Positions 1 through 7,258 of a DNA stretch of 19,602 nucleotides are shown in pieces. The DNA comes from Bacteroidales bacterium. Lineage in GTDB: Bacteria > Bacteroidota > Bacteroidia > Bacteroidales > JAAUTT01. The stretch lies in the NCBI GenBank assembly GCA_025350365.1, contig JANXXY010000204.1, forward strand, positions 1-19,602. Reading direction: 5' to 3'. Below the pieces are notes generated by a model. The model was given only the letters and a program-made list of their open reading frames with translations. It did no database searches and was not told where the DNA came from. How positions within the stretch are numbered: position 1 is the stretch's first letter; each line of letters begins with the position of its first letter. Position numbers and translations under genes: made by a program.

Positions 1-2
1 GC

Positions 3-1568
3 AGAGAATTTGTTCTCCAGGCAACCGGCAAGGTAACCGAACGATATAACAAAAACCTGAACATGCCAACAGGTGAAATCGAAATTATTGTTGATACTAT
101 TAGAGTTCTTAATGCATCTGTTACTCCGCCTTTTACCATTGAGGATAATACCGATGGAGGAGACGAACTTCGTATGAAATATCGTTATCTTGACCTTCGC
201 CGGAAATCGGTTCGGCAGAACCTAGAACTTCGTCACCGTATGGCTCAGGAAGTTCGTAAATATTTTGATACCCAGGGTTTTTTAGAAATTGAAACTCCTG
301 TTCTAATAAAGTCTACACCCGAAGGAGCCCGCGATTTTGTAGTACCATCACGACTTAACCCCGGTCAGTTTTACGCATTACCTCAATCGCCTCAAACTTT
401 CAAACAATTATTGATGGTGGCAGGTTTCGACAAATATTTTCAAATTGTAAAATGCTTTCGCGATGAAGATTTACGTGCCGACCGTCAACCTGAATTTACT
501 CAAATCGATTGCGAGATGGCATTTGTTGAACAGGAAGACATCCTTCAGGCTTTCGAAGGGATGCTAAAACATCTGTTTAAAACCGTAAAAGGCGTTGATT
601 TTGATCAACCCTTCATACGAATGACATTCGAAGACGCGATGAATATATACGGAAACGACAAGCCTGATCTTCGCTTTGGCATGAAAATACATGAAGTAAC
701 GGATAGGGTAAAGGGCAAAGGCTTTAGTATTTTCGACAATGCCGATTATATTGGAGGTATTTGCGCCGAAGGTTGCAGCGAATATACGCGTAAACAACTC
801 GACGAACTAACCGAATGGGTAAAACGACCTCAAATAGGGGCGTTGGGGTTAATTTATATCAAATATAATGCCGATGGAACATTTAAATCGTCGGTAGATA
901 AATTTTTTACTTCTGAAGAACAAAAAGCGCTTGCTGATTACTTTCAGGCAAAACCCGGCGATTTGATTTTTCTTCTTCCGGGTAAAAAAAAGAAAACTCT
1001 TTCACAGCTAAGTGAGCTTCGCCTTGAAATGGGCGCTCGTTTAGGATTACGCGCCAAAAATAAATTTGTTCCTCTTTGGGTGATTGACTTCCCTTTGTTT
1101 GAATATGACGAAGAAACTAATCGGTTTTACGCGATGCACCATCCATTCACATCACCTAAATCGGAGGACTTGTCGTTTTTCGAAACAGATTCGGCACGTG
1201 TGCGCGCTAATGCTTACGACTGCGTAGTAAATGGTGTTGAACTTGGTGGTGGTTCCATACGTATTCACGATCAGCAATTACAACAACGGATGTTTAAAGT
1301 ACTTGGTTTTACAAAAGAACAGGCCGAATATCAGTTTGGTTTTCTAATGAATGCGTTTACCTATGGAGCGCCGCCACACGGAGGAATTGCATTTGGATTC
1401 GATCGTCTGGCATCTATGTTTGCCAGTCTGGATTCTATTCGCGATGTGATCGCATTTCCAAAAAATAATTCAGGACGTGATGTTATGATCGATAGTCCTT
1501 CGTTAATAGCCGATGAACAACTTAAAGAACTGAATATACAGGTAACAAGTACTACAACACTTCGTTAA
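3..1568 (+). CDS. aspS: Aspartyl-tRNA synthetase, 5'-truncated by the window edge
   Basis: Class II aminoacyl-tRNA synthetase that charges tRNA-Asp with aspartate in the cytoplasm. The reading frame is open to the left edge: codons from position 3 encode REFVLQATGKVTERYNKNLN, the end of the N-terminal OB-fold anticodon-binding domain, so the ATG at 63 is internal. About 522 residues are visible, and roughly 70 are missing compared with the usual bacterial length near 590. Visible landmarks are the flipping-loop sequence TPEGARDFVVPSR, the QSPQ substrate segment, motif 2 (FRDEDLRADRQPEFTQID, about 453-510), the bacteria-specific GAD insertion (about 730-1020), the GGGSIRIHD loop and motif 3 (GGIAFGFDRL, about 1380-1410). 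The large GAD insertion marks the bacterial rather than the archaeal type. It is co-directional with queC, 91 bp downstream, but a palindromic repeat lies between them, so shared transcription is uncertain. The identification is very secure. Confidence 0.98.
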   Translation, partial: REFVLQATGKVTERYNKNLNMPTGEIEIIVDTIRVLNASVTPPFTIEDNTDGGDELRMKYRYLDLRRKSVRQNLELRHRMAQEVRKYFDTQGFLEIETPVLIKSTPEGARDFVVPSRLNPGQFYALPQSPQTFKQLLMVAGFDKYFQIVKCFRDEDLRADRQPEFTQIDCEMAFVEQEDILQAFEGMLKHLFKTVKGVDFDQPFIRMTFEDAMNIYGNDKPDLRFGMKIHEVTDRVKGKGFSIFDNADYIGGICAEGCSEYTRKQLDELTEWVKRPQIGALGLIYIKYNADGTFKSSVDKFFTSEEQKALADYFQAKPGDLIFLLPGKKKKTLSQLSELRLEMGARLGLRAKNKFVPLWVIDFPLFEYDEETNRFYAMHHPFTSPKSEDLSFFETDSARVRANAYDCVVNGVELGGGSIRIHDQQLQQRMFKVLGFTKEQAEYQFGFLMNAFTYGAPPHGGIAFGFDRLASMFASLDSIRDVIAFPKNNSGRDVMIDSPSLIADEQLKELNIQVTSTTTLR

Positions 1569-1595
1569 ATTTGAAGATTTGAAAATGATTTGTTT

Positions 1596-1640
1596 AGCCC
1601 TGAAGGGGCGTAATATATCAGCACAGGGCAGCGCCCTGTG
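1596..1640. repeat. Short palindromic interspersed repeat (REP-like) between aspS and queC
   Basis: Two adjacent small palindromes: a weak one around 1597-1609 (GCCCTGAAGGGGC) and a perfect one at 1622-1640, CACAGGGC-AGC-GCCCTGTG, with 8-bp arms and a 3-nt loop. From memory, similar 'gccctgaagggcgtaatatatcag...' elements are widespread between genes of environmental Bacteroidota. Only one copy lies in this window. It could act as a weak terminator after aspS, but no T-tract follows directly. Confidence 0.7.
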
Positions 1641-1659
1641 AAAAGTAATTTTTATTTGA

Positions 1660-2334
1660 ATGCAAAAAGCGTACGTTTTATTATCTGGAGGACAGGATTC
1701 TTTTGTTTGTCTGATATGGGCATTGAAAAAATTCGATGCGGTTGAAACCGTGAGTATCCATTATGGACAAAGACATGGTGTCGAATTGCGCTATGCCGGT
1801 TTGATTGCCAAACATTTTGGAGTAAAACATACCCTTTATGACATTGATCGATTTATTACATCAATGGCCGATAGTACATTACTGCATGAAGGGAATCATA
1901 ACGAATCGCATCCACAAGCAGCTAATTTACCAGCCAGCTTTGTGCCCAACCGGAATGGTATTTTTCTTACGGTGATATCAAATCATGCTTTCCGGAATAA
2001 CGAAAAGAGGATAAATCTTGTTATTGGAACCTGTGAAACCGATTTTTCGGGTTATCCCGATTGCCGCGATACTTATATCAAAGCCAAGGCACTTGAACTT
2101 TCATTAGGTTTGGACAGACCCGTAAATATCTATACACCACTTATGTGGAAAAACAAAGCGCAAACATTTCAAATGGCGGATAATGCAGGCAAACTTCCGG
2201 AATTAATTGATTTAACTCTTACCTGTTATAGCGCCATAGAAAAAGTAAATGCCTGGGGACGTGGTTGCGGTGAATGCCCTGCATGCAAACTTCGCGAAAA
2301 AGGATTTAACGAATACCTCGCCTCCAAGCAATAA
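1660..2334 (+). CDS. queC: 7-cyano-7-deazaguanine (preQ0) synthase QueC
   Basis: ATP-dependent enzyme that converts 7-carboxy-7-deazaguanine and ammonia to preQ0 in queuosine biosynthesis; cytosolic. The 224-residue length is normal. The N-terminal PP-loop that binds ATP is SGGQDS at residues 9-14, followed by the typical SIHYGQRH segment. The C-terminus carries the four zinc-ligand cysteines, Cys189 and then Cys203, Cys206 and Cys209 in GCGECPACKLREKGF, with the TLTCYSAIE context expected of the family. Start ATG 1660 places the PP-loop at the usual distance from the N-terminus. Only 9 bp separate it from queE, so the two are almost certainly co-transcribed. No preQ1 riboswitch is seen upstream. 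Confidence 0.97.
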   Translation: MQKAYVLLSGGQDSFVCLIWALKKFDAVETVSIHYGQRHGVELRYAGLIAKHFGVKHTLYDIDRFITSMADSTLLHEGNHNESHPQAANLPASFVPNRNGIFLTVISNHAFRNNEKRINLVIGTCETDFSGYPDCRDTYIKAKALELSLGLDRPVNIYTPLMWKNKAQTFQMADNAGKLPELIDLTLTCYSAIEKVNAWGRGCGECPACKLREKGFNEYLASKQ

Positions 2335-2343
2335 AATATATTA

Positions 2344-3054
2344 ATGGAAAAACATGAAACTCCTTTTTTTCTTAATGAATGCTTTGAATCTATTCAAGGA
2401 GAAGGCAATTATGCCGGAGTAAACAGTTTATTTCTCCGTTTTCACTTTTGCAACCTCTCGTGCAGCTGGTGCGACAGTAAGTTTACATGGTTTGGCAATG
2501 CGAGAAATTATACAGAATATTCATCCGATCAAATCAAAGAAATAATTACAACCCATCAATCGCATCACATCATATTAACGGGAGGCGAACCTTCGTTATA
2601 TAGACTGGACAAGCTATTTATATCAGGCAAAAAATTTCATGTGGAAAGCAATGGAATATATATTCCTACTGAACCACTTGAGTTTGCGGCGAGAGAAAAT
2701 TTAACGCTTCGGCGTGATGCAATGGATGAATCCATTATCAGCCAGTTCAACTGGGTAATATCACCAAAATTATCCAATTCGCGCCAGGAAGTGAACGATA
2801 AAAGCCTGCATTTCTGGTCAGGAAAAGAGTACTGCATTTTCAAATTTGTAGTACGTAACTCAGTTGACATCGATGAAGTCGAAAATATCATCCAACTATA
2901 TTCCATTAATCGTTTAAAAGTATATCTGGCCATCGAAGGCCAAACACTCGAATCGCAATTGAAACCGGCACTCGTTGACGAGATTGTGAAACGAGGTTTT
3001 AACTACTCTCCCCGTTTACACGTGATCCTTTGGGGAATGCAGCGAGGGAAGTAA
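2344..3054 (+). CDS. queE: 7-carboxy-7-deazaguanine synthase QueE (radical SAM)
   Basis: Radical S-adenosylmethionine enzyme that rearranges 6-carboxy-5,6,7,8-tetrahydropterin to 7-carboxy-7-deazaguanine, the ring-contraction step between QueD and QueC. The 236-residue protein shows the substrate-side sequence SIQGEGNYAG (residues 16-25), the cluster-binding cysteines Cys36, Cys40 and Cys43 in CNLSCSWCDSKFTW (canonical CxxxCxxC), and the SAM-binding TGGEP at 79-83. It contains the longer bacterial insert between the GGEP region and the VISPKLSNS segment, and ends in LHVILWGMQRGK, a typical QueE terminus. It starts 9 bp after queC, which supports one operon. Confidence 0.96.
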   Translation: MEKHETPFFLNECFESIQGEGNYAGVNSLFLRFHFCNLSCSWCDSKFTWFGNARNYTEYSSDQIKEIITTHQSHHIILTGGEPSLYRLDKLFISGKKFHVESNGIYIPTEPLEFAARENLTLRRDAMDESIISQFNWVISPKLSNSRQEVNDKSLHFWSGKEYCIFKFVVRNSVDIDEVENIIQLYSINRLKVYLAIEGQTLESQLKPALVDEIVKRGFNYSPRLHVILWGMQRGK

Positions 3055-3112
3055 TTGTAAGATAAAAGTACTGATTGCGAAGTACATATAAAAATACTTA
3101 AGCTAAATTCCC

Positions 3113-3146
3113 AATCAAAAATCAAAAATATAAAATCAAAAATCAC
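3113..3146. repeat. A-rich ATCAAAAATC tandem-like repeat before queD
   Basis: Three imperfect copies of an ATCAAAAAT unit end 1 bp before the queD start codon. Such 'atcaaaaatc' strings are a common low-complexity element upstream of Bacteroidota genes. It leaves the start region unstructured and A-rich, which favours initiation in a phylum that makes little use of Shine-Dalgarno pairing. Confidence 0.6.
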
Positions 3147-3147
3147 A

Positions 3148-3564
3148 ATGGTTTACGAGATATTTAAAGAATTCAGATTTGAAGCAGCTCATCGTTTACT
3201 AAAGAATTATTCCGGCAAATGCACTAATAATCATGGGCATTCGTGGCTTATCAGGGTTCATCTTCAGGGCAATTCGCTAGACGACAAGGATATGCTCATC
3301 GATTTTCAGGATGTGAAAGTTCTGAAACAATGGATTGATGAGCATCTCGACCATGCCACATTATTATGGGAGGACGATCCGATGATCAGTTACATTCGTG
3401 AATCCGGTCAACGCTTGTTTATCACCAAAAAAAATCCTACTTCTGAACATATTGCCGAAATTATTATGGAAGAAGCTATTCTGCACTTTCAAAACCAGCG
3501 GATTCGGGTTGTTTGTGTTGAAGTTAACGAAACCTGCACTACGGGAGCTAAAATATATCAGTGA
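3148..3564 (+). CDS. queD: 6-carboxy-5,6,7,8-tetrahydropterin synthase QueD
   Basis: Converts 7,8-dihydroneopterin triphosphate to 6-carboxy-tetrahydropterin, the first committed step of queuosine synthesis; a zinc enzyme of the PTPS fold. The 138 residues show the zinc histidines His15 (FEAAHRL), His29 and His31 (NNHGHSW), the catalytic Cys25 just before them, the DHATL segment at 68-72, TSEHIAEII near 98-106, and the substrate-binding Glu in VEVNETCTTGA near 125. The length is a little above the 120-130 typical of short QueD. It lies 93 bp after queE on the same strand and probably belongs to the same operon. Its last codon and stop (CAGTGA) coincide with the start of a palindromic repeat that occurs again 113 bp downstream. 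Confidence 0.96.
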   Translation: MVYEIFKEFRFEAAHRLLKNYSGKCTNNHGHSWLIRVHLQGNSLDDKDMLIDFQDVKVLKQWIDEHLDHATLLWEDDPMISYIRESGQRLFITKKNPTSEHIAEIIMEEAILHFQNQRIRVVCVEVNETCTTGAKIYQ

Positions 3565-3743
3565 CTTCGCTCAGTTCGGCTAAGGTCCTACCTTAGTCAA
3601 TCATATTGTAACAGGCTGAGCCTGTTTTGATATAATCGATTTAGGCACAGCCTAAGCCGAACGCTATAAACCAGTGACCTCGCTCAGTTCGGCTAAGGTT
3701 CTACCTTAGTCGAAAATATTGTAACAGGCTGAGCCTGTTTTGA
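3559..3743. repeat. Tandem pair of 72-bp REP-like palindromic elements, period 113 bp
   Basis: Copy 1 is 3559-3630 and copy 2 is 3672-3743, nearly identical. Each holds two hairpins: TAAGGTyCTACCTTA, and ACAGGC-TGA-GCCTGT followed by a short T-run. Between the copies is a third hairpin TTAGGC-ACA-GCCTAA (3641-3655), whose continuation CCTAAGCCGAAC is close to the reverse complement of the unit's GTTCGGCTAAGG. A third, degenerate copy is at 9974-10034 and a fragment at 6567-6590. The array fills the gap between convergent queD and the minus-strand hydrolase, so it may also terminate transcription in both directions. Confidence 0.88.
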
Positions 3744-3766
3744 AAAAGAAATATAAATTTTTGTAT

Positions 3767-4933
3767 TTATCCCAAAAACTCCACTGCCTGCGTAAACACT
3801 TCCTTGAAGCACTTATCGACCAAAACACTATCTATTTTCGGAGAAATGGGAAATGGTATCTCATGGCTATATTCATAAGGGAAGTCTAAAGTTTGGATGT
3901 TTTGAGTTTCGTTGGAAAAAACGCCAAATAAATTTTCTGTACCTAAGGCTGGTATCACTGAATCTTTAGCAAGAGTAATCCCTTTAATTTGTTTCATTAC
4001 ACTTAATAATGCTTCTTCCCGGAAACCACGATTATTTTCTTCAATCAGCATGGAATAAAAAGCCTTACCAAGTGGGAATTCCTTTATCAGCGAACACAAT
4101 AGCATATGATGATCCATCGCCTCGTTAATGCCTGTTCGATAATATTTGTGAACCACCTCATATGCCAGTTGATCCATGATAAGTCGTGACACTCCTTTCA
4201 TATCGTTAAAAAATGCTCCTCCAGTGAAAATAAAAAGTTTCTTATTAGCAAACACCGTTTTAGGATAGGCGATGAATAGAATTTGGGCAATAAAAACACC
4301 AATGGAATAAGCAAAAATATCGATTTGAGTATCCTTTTCAAAAATGTTAATCAAACCATGTTCAATCTGGTTTATTAACAATATCAGATCTTCTGCCGTT
4401 TGATGTCCCGATTTTAAGAAACGCAGAGGTTCTTCAGTAAGACGAATACTAAGGGCAGCATTTGCAAAAGTAAGTGTATGAGTTTTGCAATTTTTCCTGC
4501 GGTCAGTAACCAGCGGAACCATTATTTTAGGGTCAATCCAGGCTTTTGGAGCACGATTTACATGAAAGGCTAAAGGAAACAGTATAACCGGCCGTTTTGT
4601 ATGGAGTGCAAGGTAATAGGCCCACGTGTAATATTTATCCCAGGTACGTTCGTTTAATCCATGCAAAAGAATAATAGCTTTTTTGCTTTTCTTGCAATGA
4701 CGAGGAATAAAAACCGGATAATTGAAATGATTATTTTCGAAGAATTGCGAATCGGATACATTCAAAATTCCATTTTCGGGGGGGGTAATTTTAACCTCAT
4801 CCCAAATCCGCTGCCAGTGGTTTTCCGAATTAAACGGAAGGTGAATCATTTCCATTTTGTCATCAATGATGATTCGACTTTCCGATTCGTGGCAAATATG
4901 TGTTAACTCGTTAAATTTTTTAGTATAATCCAT
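3767..4933 (-). CDS. Alpha/beta-hydrolase-like protein of unknown substrate
   Basis: A 388-residue protein with no signal peptide, presumably cytosolic. What suggests an alpha/beta hydrolase is the strand-loop KKAIILLHGLNERTW (residues 84-98), with the His-Gly oxyanion motif at 91-92, and a nucleophile elbow DIFAYSIGVFIAQ where Ser210 sits in a degenerate A-x-S-x-G. The catalytic acid and histidine cannot be assigned with confidence. I recall a Bacteroidota family of unknown function resembling this (possibly DUF6051), but cannot confirm it. The coding strand has a run of eight C within codons 50-52 (+ strand 4778-4785), where slippage would cause an early frameshift. It is divergent from the LytTR gene and convergent with queD. 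A TATATTTG promoter-like box lies upstream on the minus strand at 4979-4986. Confidence 0.75.
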   Translation of the reverse strand: MDYTKKFNELTHICHESESRIIIDDKMEMIHLPFNSENHWQRIWDEVKITPPENGILNVSDSQFFENNHFNYPVFIPRHCKKSKKAIILLHGLNERTWDKYYTWAYYLALHTKRPVILFPLAFHVNRAPKAWIDPKIMVPLVTDRRKNCKTHTLTFANAALSIRLTEEPLRFLKSGHQTAEDLILLINQIEHGLINIFEKDTQIDIFAYSIGVFIAQILFIAYPKTVFANKKLFIFTGGAFFNDMKGVSRLIMDQLAYEVVHKYYRTGINEAMDHHMLLCSLIKEFPLGKAFYSMLIEENNRGFREEALLSVMKQIKGITLAKDSVIPALGTENLFGVFSNETQNIQTLDFPYEYSHEIPFPISPKIDSVLVDKCFKEVFTQAVEFLG

Positions 4934-4978
4934 TATATCGCATTTTTAGGCAAAGCAACAAACAACCATAATTCAATG

Positions 4979-4986
4979 CAAATATA
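4979..4986 (-). promoter_or_regulatory. Candidate -7 promoter box (TATATTTG) for the hydrolase gene
   Basis: Matches the Bacteroidota -7 consensus TAnnTTTG on the minus strand, 45 bp upstream of the hydrolase start codon. A TTTTG at 5003-5007 could be the -33 element, but the spacing (16 bp) is shorter than the expected 19-21. Confidence 0.4.
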
Positions 4987-5111
4987 TGGGATTATAAGTA
5001 GTCAAAAGGGGTTAAAATTCAAGATTTGGGGTAAAGTAAGATTATATGGGGCGAATTAATAAGATAGTAGAATGAATCTTTTAAAAACAATATTTGTGCT
5101 TCGGAATAAGT

Positions 5112-5119
5112 TAACTTTG
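5112..5119 (+). promoter_or_regulatory. Candidate -7 promoter box (TAACTTTG) for the LytTR gene
   Basis: Matches TAnnTTTG 23 bp upstream of the LytTR start codon. A TTTG at 5093-5096 is a possible -33 element with short spacing (15 bp). Together with the box at 4979-4986 it makes this 209-bp intergenic region a divergent promoter region. Otherwise the region is AT-rich with nothing recognisable. Confidence 0.38.
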
Positions 5120-5142
5120 AAAATCGAAAACTAATTGGTGGA

Positions 5143-6000
5143 ATGACGAATTTTCAAAGCAAAATACCCGAATATATCGTTGAAAAATCAAACATTGTGC
5201 GTCTGATCATTTTCACGGCATTGTTTGCTCTTTTATTCATTAATTTCTATGCACCTTTTGGTGTTCGATATTGGTTTAATGTATCACAAGTACAATTATT
5301 GTTGTATTCCAGCCTTATTATCCTTACAGGTGTGCTTGTAGTTGTGATTAGCAGGGTTTTGATGTATATGGCTTCGAAACGATTCCCTGTAAACTATTGG
5401 CATTATGCCGTGTGGGTTTTGAGTGAGGTTTTTTTTATGGCATTATTTTATGCAATGTTCGAGAAATTAATTTTTCACGACGAACGTGTGTTTGCCCACC
5501 TTTTAAAGGTATCCATCCAGAATACAGCTCTGGTACTTTTGTTGCCCTATTCCGCCATGTGGCTATACTTTTCGTGGCAGGAAAAAAACAGGCAACTCGA
5601 ACAACTTTCAAATGGCGAAACAATCATTGATTCATCGAAAAACATGATACCTTTTCATGACGAAAAAGGTATTTTGAGGCTTTCTATGAAACAGGAAAAC
5701 TTTCTTTACATCGAAGCATCGGATAATTATGCTAACATTTTCTATATCAATAAAGGTAAAATCTCCAGGTTCCTCCTGCGCAACACCCTAAAACGAATGG
5801 AAAGTTTGTTTAAAAATACTGAGATTGTACGTTGTCATAGGTCGTACATGGTGAATTTTGAAAAGGTAAAAGTGATACGTAAAGATAAAGAAGGTTTGCA
5901 GTTGGAGCTCGATCTTCCTTCGGTTATTGATATCCCTGTTTCCCGGTCTTATGTGGACAAGGTAATGGTCACATTTTCAAAATATTGCACTACCGGATAA
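5143..6000 (+). CDS. Membrane-anchored LytTR-family DNA-binding regulator
   Basis: A 285-residue transcriptional regulator. The N-terminal half has four predicted membrane helices (about 19-38, 51-76, 87-107 and 126-145), followed by a short linker and a C-terminal LytTR domain (about 171-280). The LytTR domain is recognised from FLYIEASDNYANIFYINKGK, LLRNTLKRMESLF, the RCHRSYMVN signature at 230-238, and the final IPVSRSYVDKV. There is no receiver domain, so it does not belong to the standard histidine-kinase/response-regulator pathway; the membrane part probably senses or tethers. No kinase gene is adjacent. It diverges from the hydrolase across 209 bp, so it may control that gene or itself, which is only an inference from position. 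Start ATG 5143 is chosen because it opens just before the first helix. Confidence 0.9.
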   Translation: MTNFQSKIPEYIVEKSNIVRLIIFTALFALLFINFYAPFGVRYWFNVSQVQLLLYSSLIILTGVLVVVISRVLMYMASKRFPVNYWHYAVWVLSEVFFMALFYAMFEKLIFHDERVFAHLLKVSIQNTALVLLLPYSAMWLYFSWQEKNRQLEQLSNGETIIDSSKNMIPFHDEKGILRLSMKQENFLYIEASDNYANIFYINKGKISRFLLRNTLKRMESLFKNTEIVRCHRSYMVNFEKVKVIRKDKEGLQLELDLPSVIDIPVSRSYVDKVMVTFSKYCTTG

Positions 6001-6051
6001 TTTTTTTTAGTACATAAAAATTTAATAATTAATTAAAAATACAATTTAAAT

Positions 6052-6127
6052 ACCTCCCAATCCTCCTTAAAAAGGAGGGCTAACTGGATTCGAAACAAGT
6101 TATTGCCCTTTTTTAAGGGGTTGGGGT
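6052..6127. repeat. Imperfect long inverted repeat with internal hairpin
   Basis: The left arm (6052-6080) ends in AAAAAGGAGGGC and the right arm (6105-6127) is GCCCTTTTTTAAGGGGTTGGGG; they are imperfect inverted copies around a 24-bp loop. The left arm also folds alone: CCTCCTT-AAA-AAGGAGG at 6062-6078 (7 perfect pairs). It could terminate the LytTR transcript. The 'cctcc..aaaggaggg...ttaaggggttggggt' composition resembles a common mobile intergenic repeat of Bacteroidota, known to me only from memory. Confidence 0.65.
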
Positions 6128-6168
6128 AAAACACACAAAAACAGACATATCCTAAACCAATACACCTT

Positions 6169-6543
6169 ATGACAGAATTTACCTACTTGGGAAAAAAAGT
6201 AAATGAACCTTCGAAAAAGCTTGATACATTTGCAGCACCTGCCAATGTTCAAACAGTAAAGTTTGAAAGTAACGAACTAACCAGTTTTTGCCCCGTTACT
6301 CACCAGCCCGATTTTAATGCGGTGATCATTGAGTTTGCACCTGATAAGCTATGCATCGAAAGTAAAAGCCTGAAGCTGTATTTATGGTCGTTCCGCGAAG
6401 AAGCCATTTTTGCTGAAGGCCTGGCTAATACCATTGCCAACGACATTTTCGATGCCATACAACCCCGATGGTGTAAAATTACCCTGACCCAGAATATTCG
6501 TGGAGGTATGCAACTGAGTGTGGTGGCCGAGAGGAAGATCTAA
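6169..6543 (+). CDS. queF: preQ1 synthase QueF (NADPH-dependent preQ0 nitrile reductase)
   Basis: Reduces the nitrile of preQ0 to the primary amine of preQ1, the last step before tRNA insertion; cytosolic, tunnelling-fold. The 124 residues correspond to the short unimodular type. The catalytic Cys41 and Asp48 in SFCPVTHQPDF have the same 7-residue spacing as the Cys55/Asp62 pair known in Bacillus QueF, and Glu83 lies 42 residues after the Cys, matching Glu97 there. The QueF motif ESKSLKLYLWSFREE is at 64-78. One departure is FAEG where many QueF have FHE, so the histidine is replaced by Ala. Other short QueF versions also vary at that place, so the enzyme is probably active. It is separated from queCED by two unrelated genes but completes the pathway. 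The start codon is the ATG that follows AACCAATACACCTT. Confidence 0.95.
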   Translation: MTEFTYLGKKVNEPSKKLDTFAAPANVQTVKFESNELTSFCPVTHQPDFNAVIIEFAPDKLCIESKSLKLYLWSFREEAIFAEGLANTIANDIFDAIQPRWCKITLTQNIRGGMQLSVVAERKI

Positions 6544-6566
6544 GTATCATTCGGTTTTAATGGGGG

Positions 6567-6590
6567 TCGGCTAAGGCTCTGCTATAGCCG
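6567..6590. repeat. Fragment of the REP-like element downstream of queF
   Basis: The sequence TCGGCTAAGGCTCTGCTATAGCCG keeps the TTCGGCTAAGG head of the elements at 3559-3743 and 9974-10034, closed by an inverted TAGCCG, making a 6-bp stem (6568-6573 with 6585-6590). The rest of the 252-bp gap before the next start (6544-6795) is AT-rich without other clear structure. Confidence 0.55.
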
Positions 6591-6795
6591 GACATATCGT
6601 TACTGGCGGAACATCATTTAATTAAGTCGAATTGACATAGTTTAAGCTGATCATGAACAAAGTAATCGAATATTTATTTTTGATTATTGAATTATGAAAC
6701 ATTATAAAAATAAAATCGTAAAAAAAGCTGTTTTATAATTGTTATTTATTTTGAAAAATGTATTTTTAGGAATTATTAACAAACCAATTCTAAAC

Positions 6796-7236
6796 ATGAA
6801 AAAGTTACTTTTACTATGTCTGATGATTGCTGGCTTTTCGCAAATTAAAGCGAATGACGCAGCGCTTTTTAGCTACGATAGAAATGCAATGGAAACTGCA
6901 ATTTCGTCAATTACTGCTATTGAGAACTTTGTAGCACAAAATCCGGAAATTTCAATCAATGATCTTACCAAAACAGGTAACCTACTTGTTAACGGAATTG
7001 AAATTAGTACAAATCCATTCGGACTAAATGGTGAAACACCACTTGGAATTCCTCCGTTCCTTTGGGGTTGCGTATTTACCTGGGTAGGGTTATTAGTTGT
7101 TTATATTGCTTCTGATAATGATAAGGAATTAACCAAAAAAGCATTGTTTGGTTGTATAACAGGTACAGTGGCTTATGTAGTTTTCTATTTTGTATTATGG
7201 GGTGCCATATTTACTTCGGCGGCTTCGGGAATCTGA
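6796..7236 (+). CDS. Small exported protein with C-terminal membrane helices, unknown function
   Basis: I do not recognise the family. The frame extends upstream to a TTG at 6739, but the ATG at 6796 is preferred because it begins a clean Sec signal peptide, MKKLLLLCLMIAGFSQIKA, giving a 146-residue precursor. The mature part starts with an acidic, probably helical segment of about 55 residues (DRNAMETAISSITAIENFV...), then a Pro-rich stretch GETPLGIPPFLWG, then two hydrophobic helices (about residues 88-105 and 117-142), the second ending in a Gly/Ser-rich tail. It could therefore be an inner-membrane protein with an exported N-domain. It is followed by a strong terminator hairpin and then the four overlapping envelope genes, so it may be the first, most abundant product of that transcript. 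Confidence 0.75.
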   Translation: MKKLLLLCLMIAGFSQIKANDAALFSYDRNAMETAISSITAIENFVAQNPEISINDLTKTGNLLVNGIEISTNPFGLNGETPLGIPPFLWGCVFTWVGLLVVYIASDNDKELTKKALFGCITGTVAYVVFYFVLWGAIFTSAASGI

Positions 7237-7258
7237 CAATGACACATACATGAAACAC

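Noticed and set aside
564..797. Minus-strand open frame of 77 codons inside aspS
   Set aside because: Lies within the GAD domain coding region of a certain gene; no family features.
1569..1659. preQ1 riboswitch before queC
   Set aside because: The short gap is taken up by a palindromic repeat; the compact preQ1 aptamer pattern with its A-rich tail was not found.
2637..2933. Minus-strand 98-codon frame inside queE
   Set aside because: Antisense shadow of a secure radical SAM gene.
3559..3743. CRISPR array
   Set aside because: Only two units of 72 bp with internal hairpins, no series of equal repeats and spacers, and no cas genes.
6739..6795. TTG start for the small exported protein
   Set aside because: It would put 19 residues before an ideal signal peptide that begins at ATG 6796.
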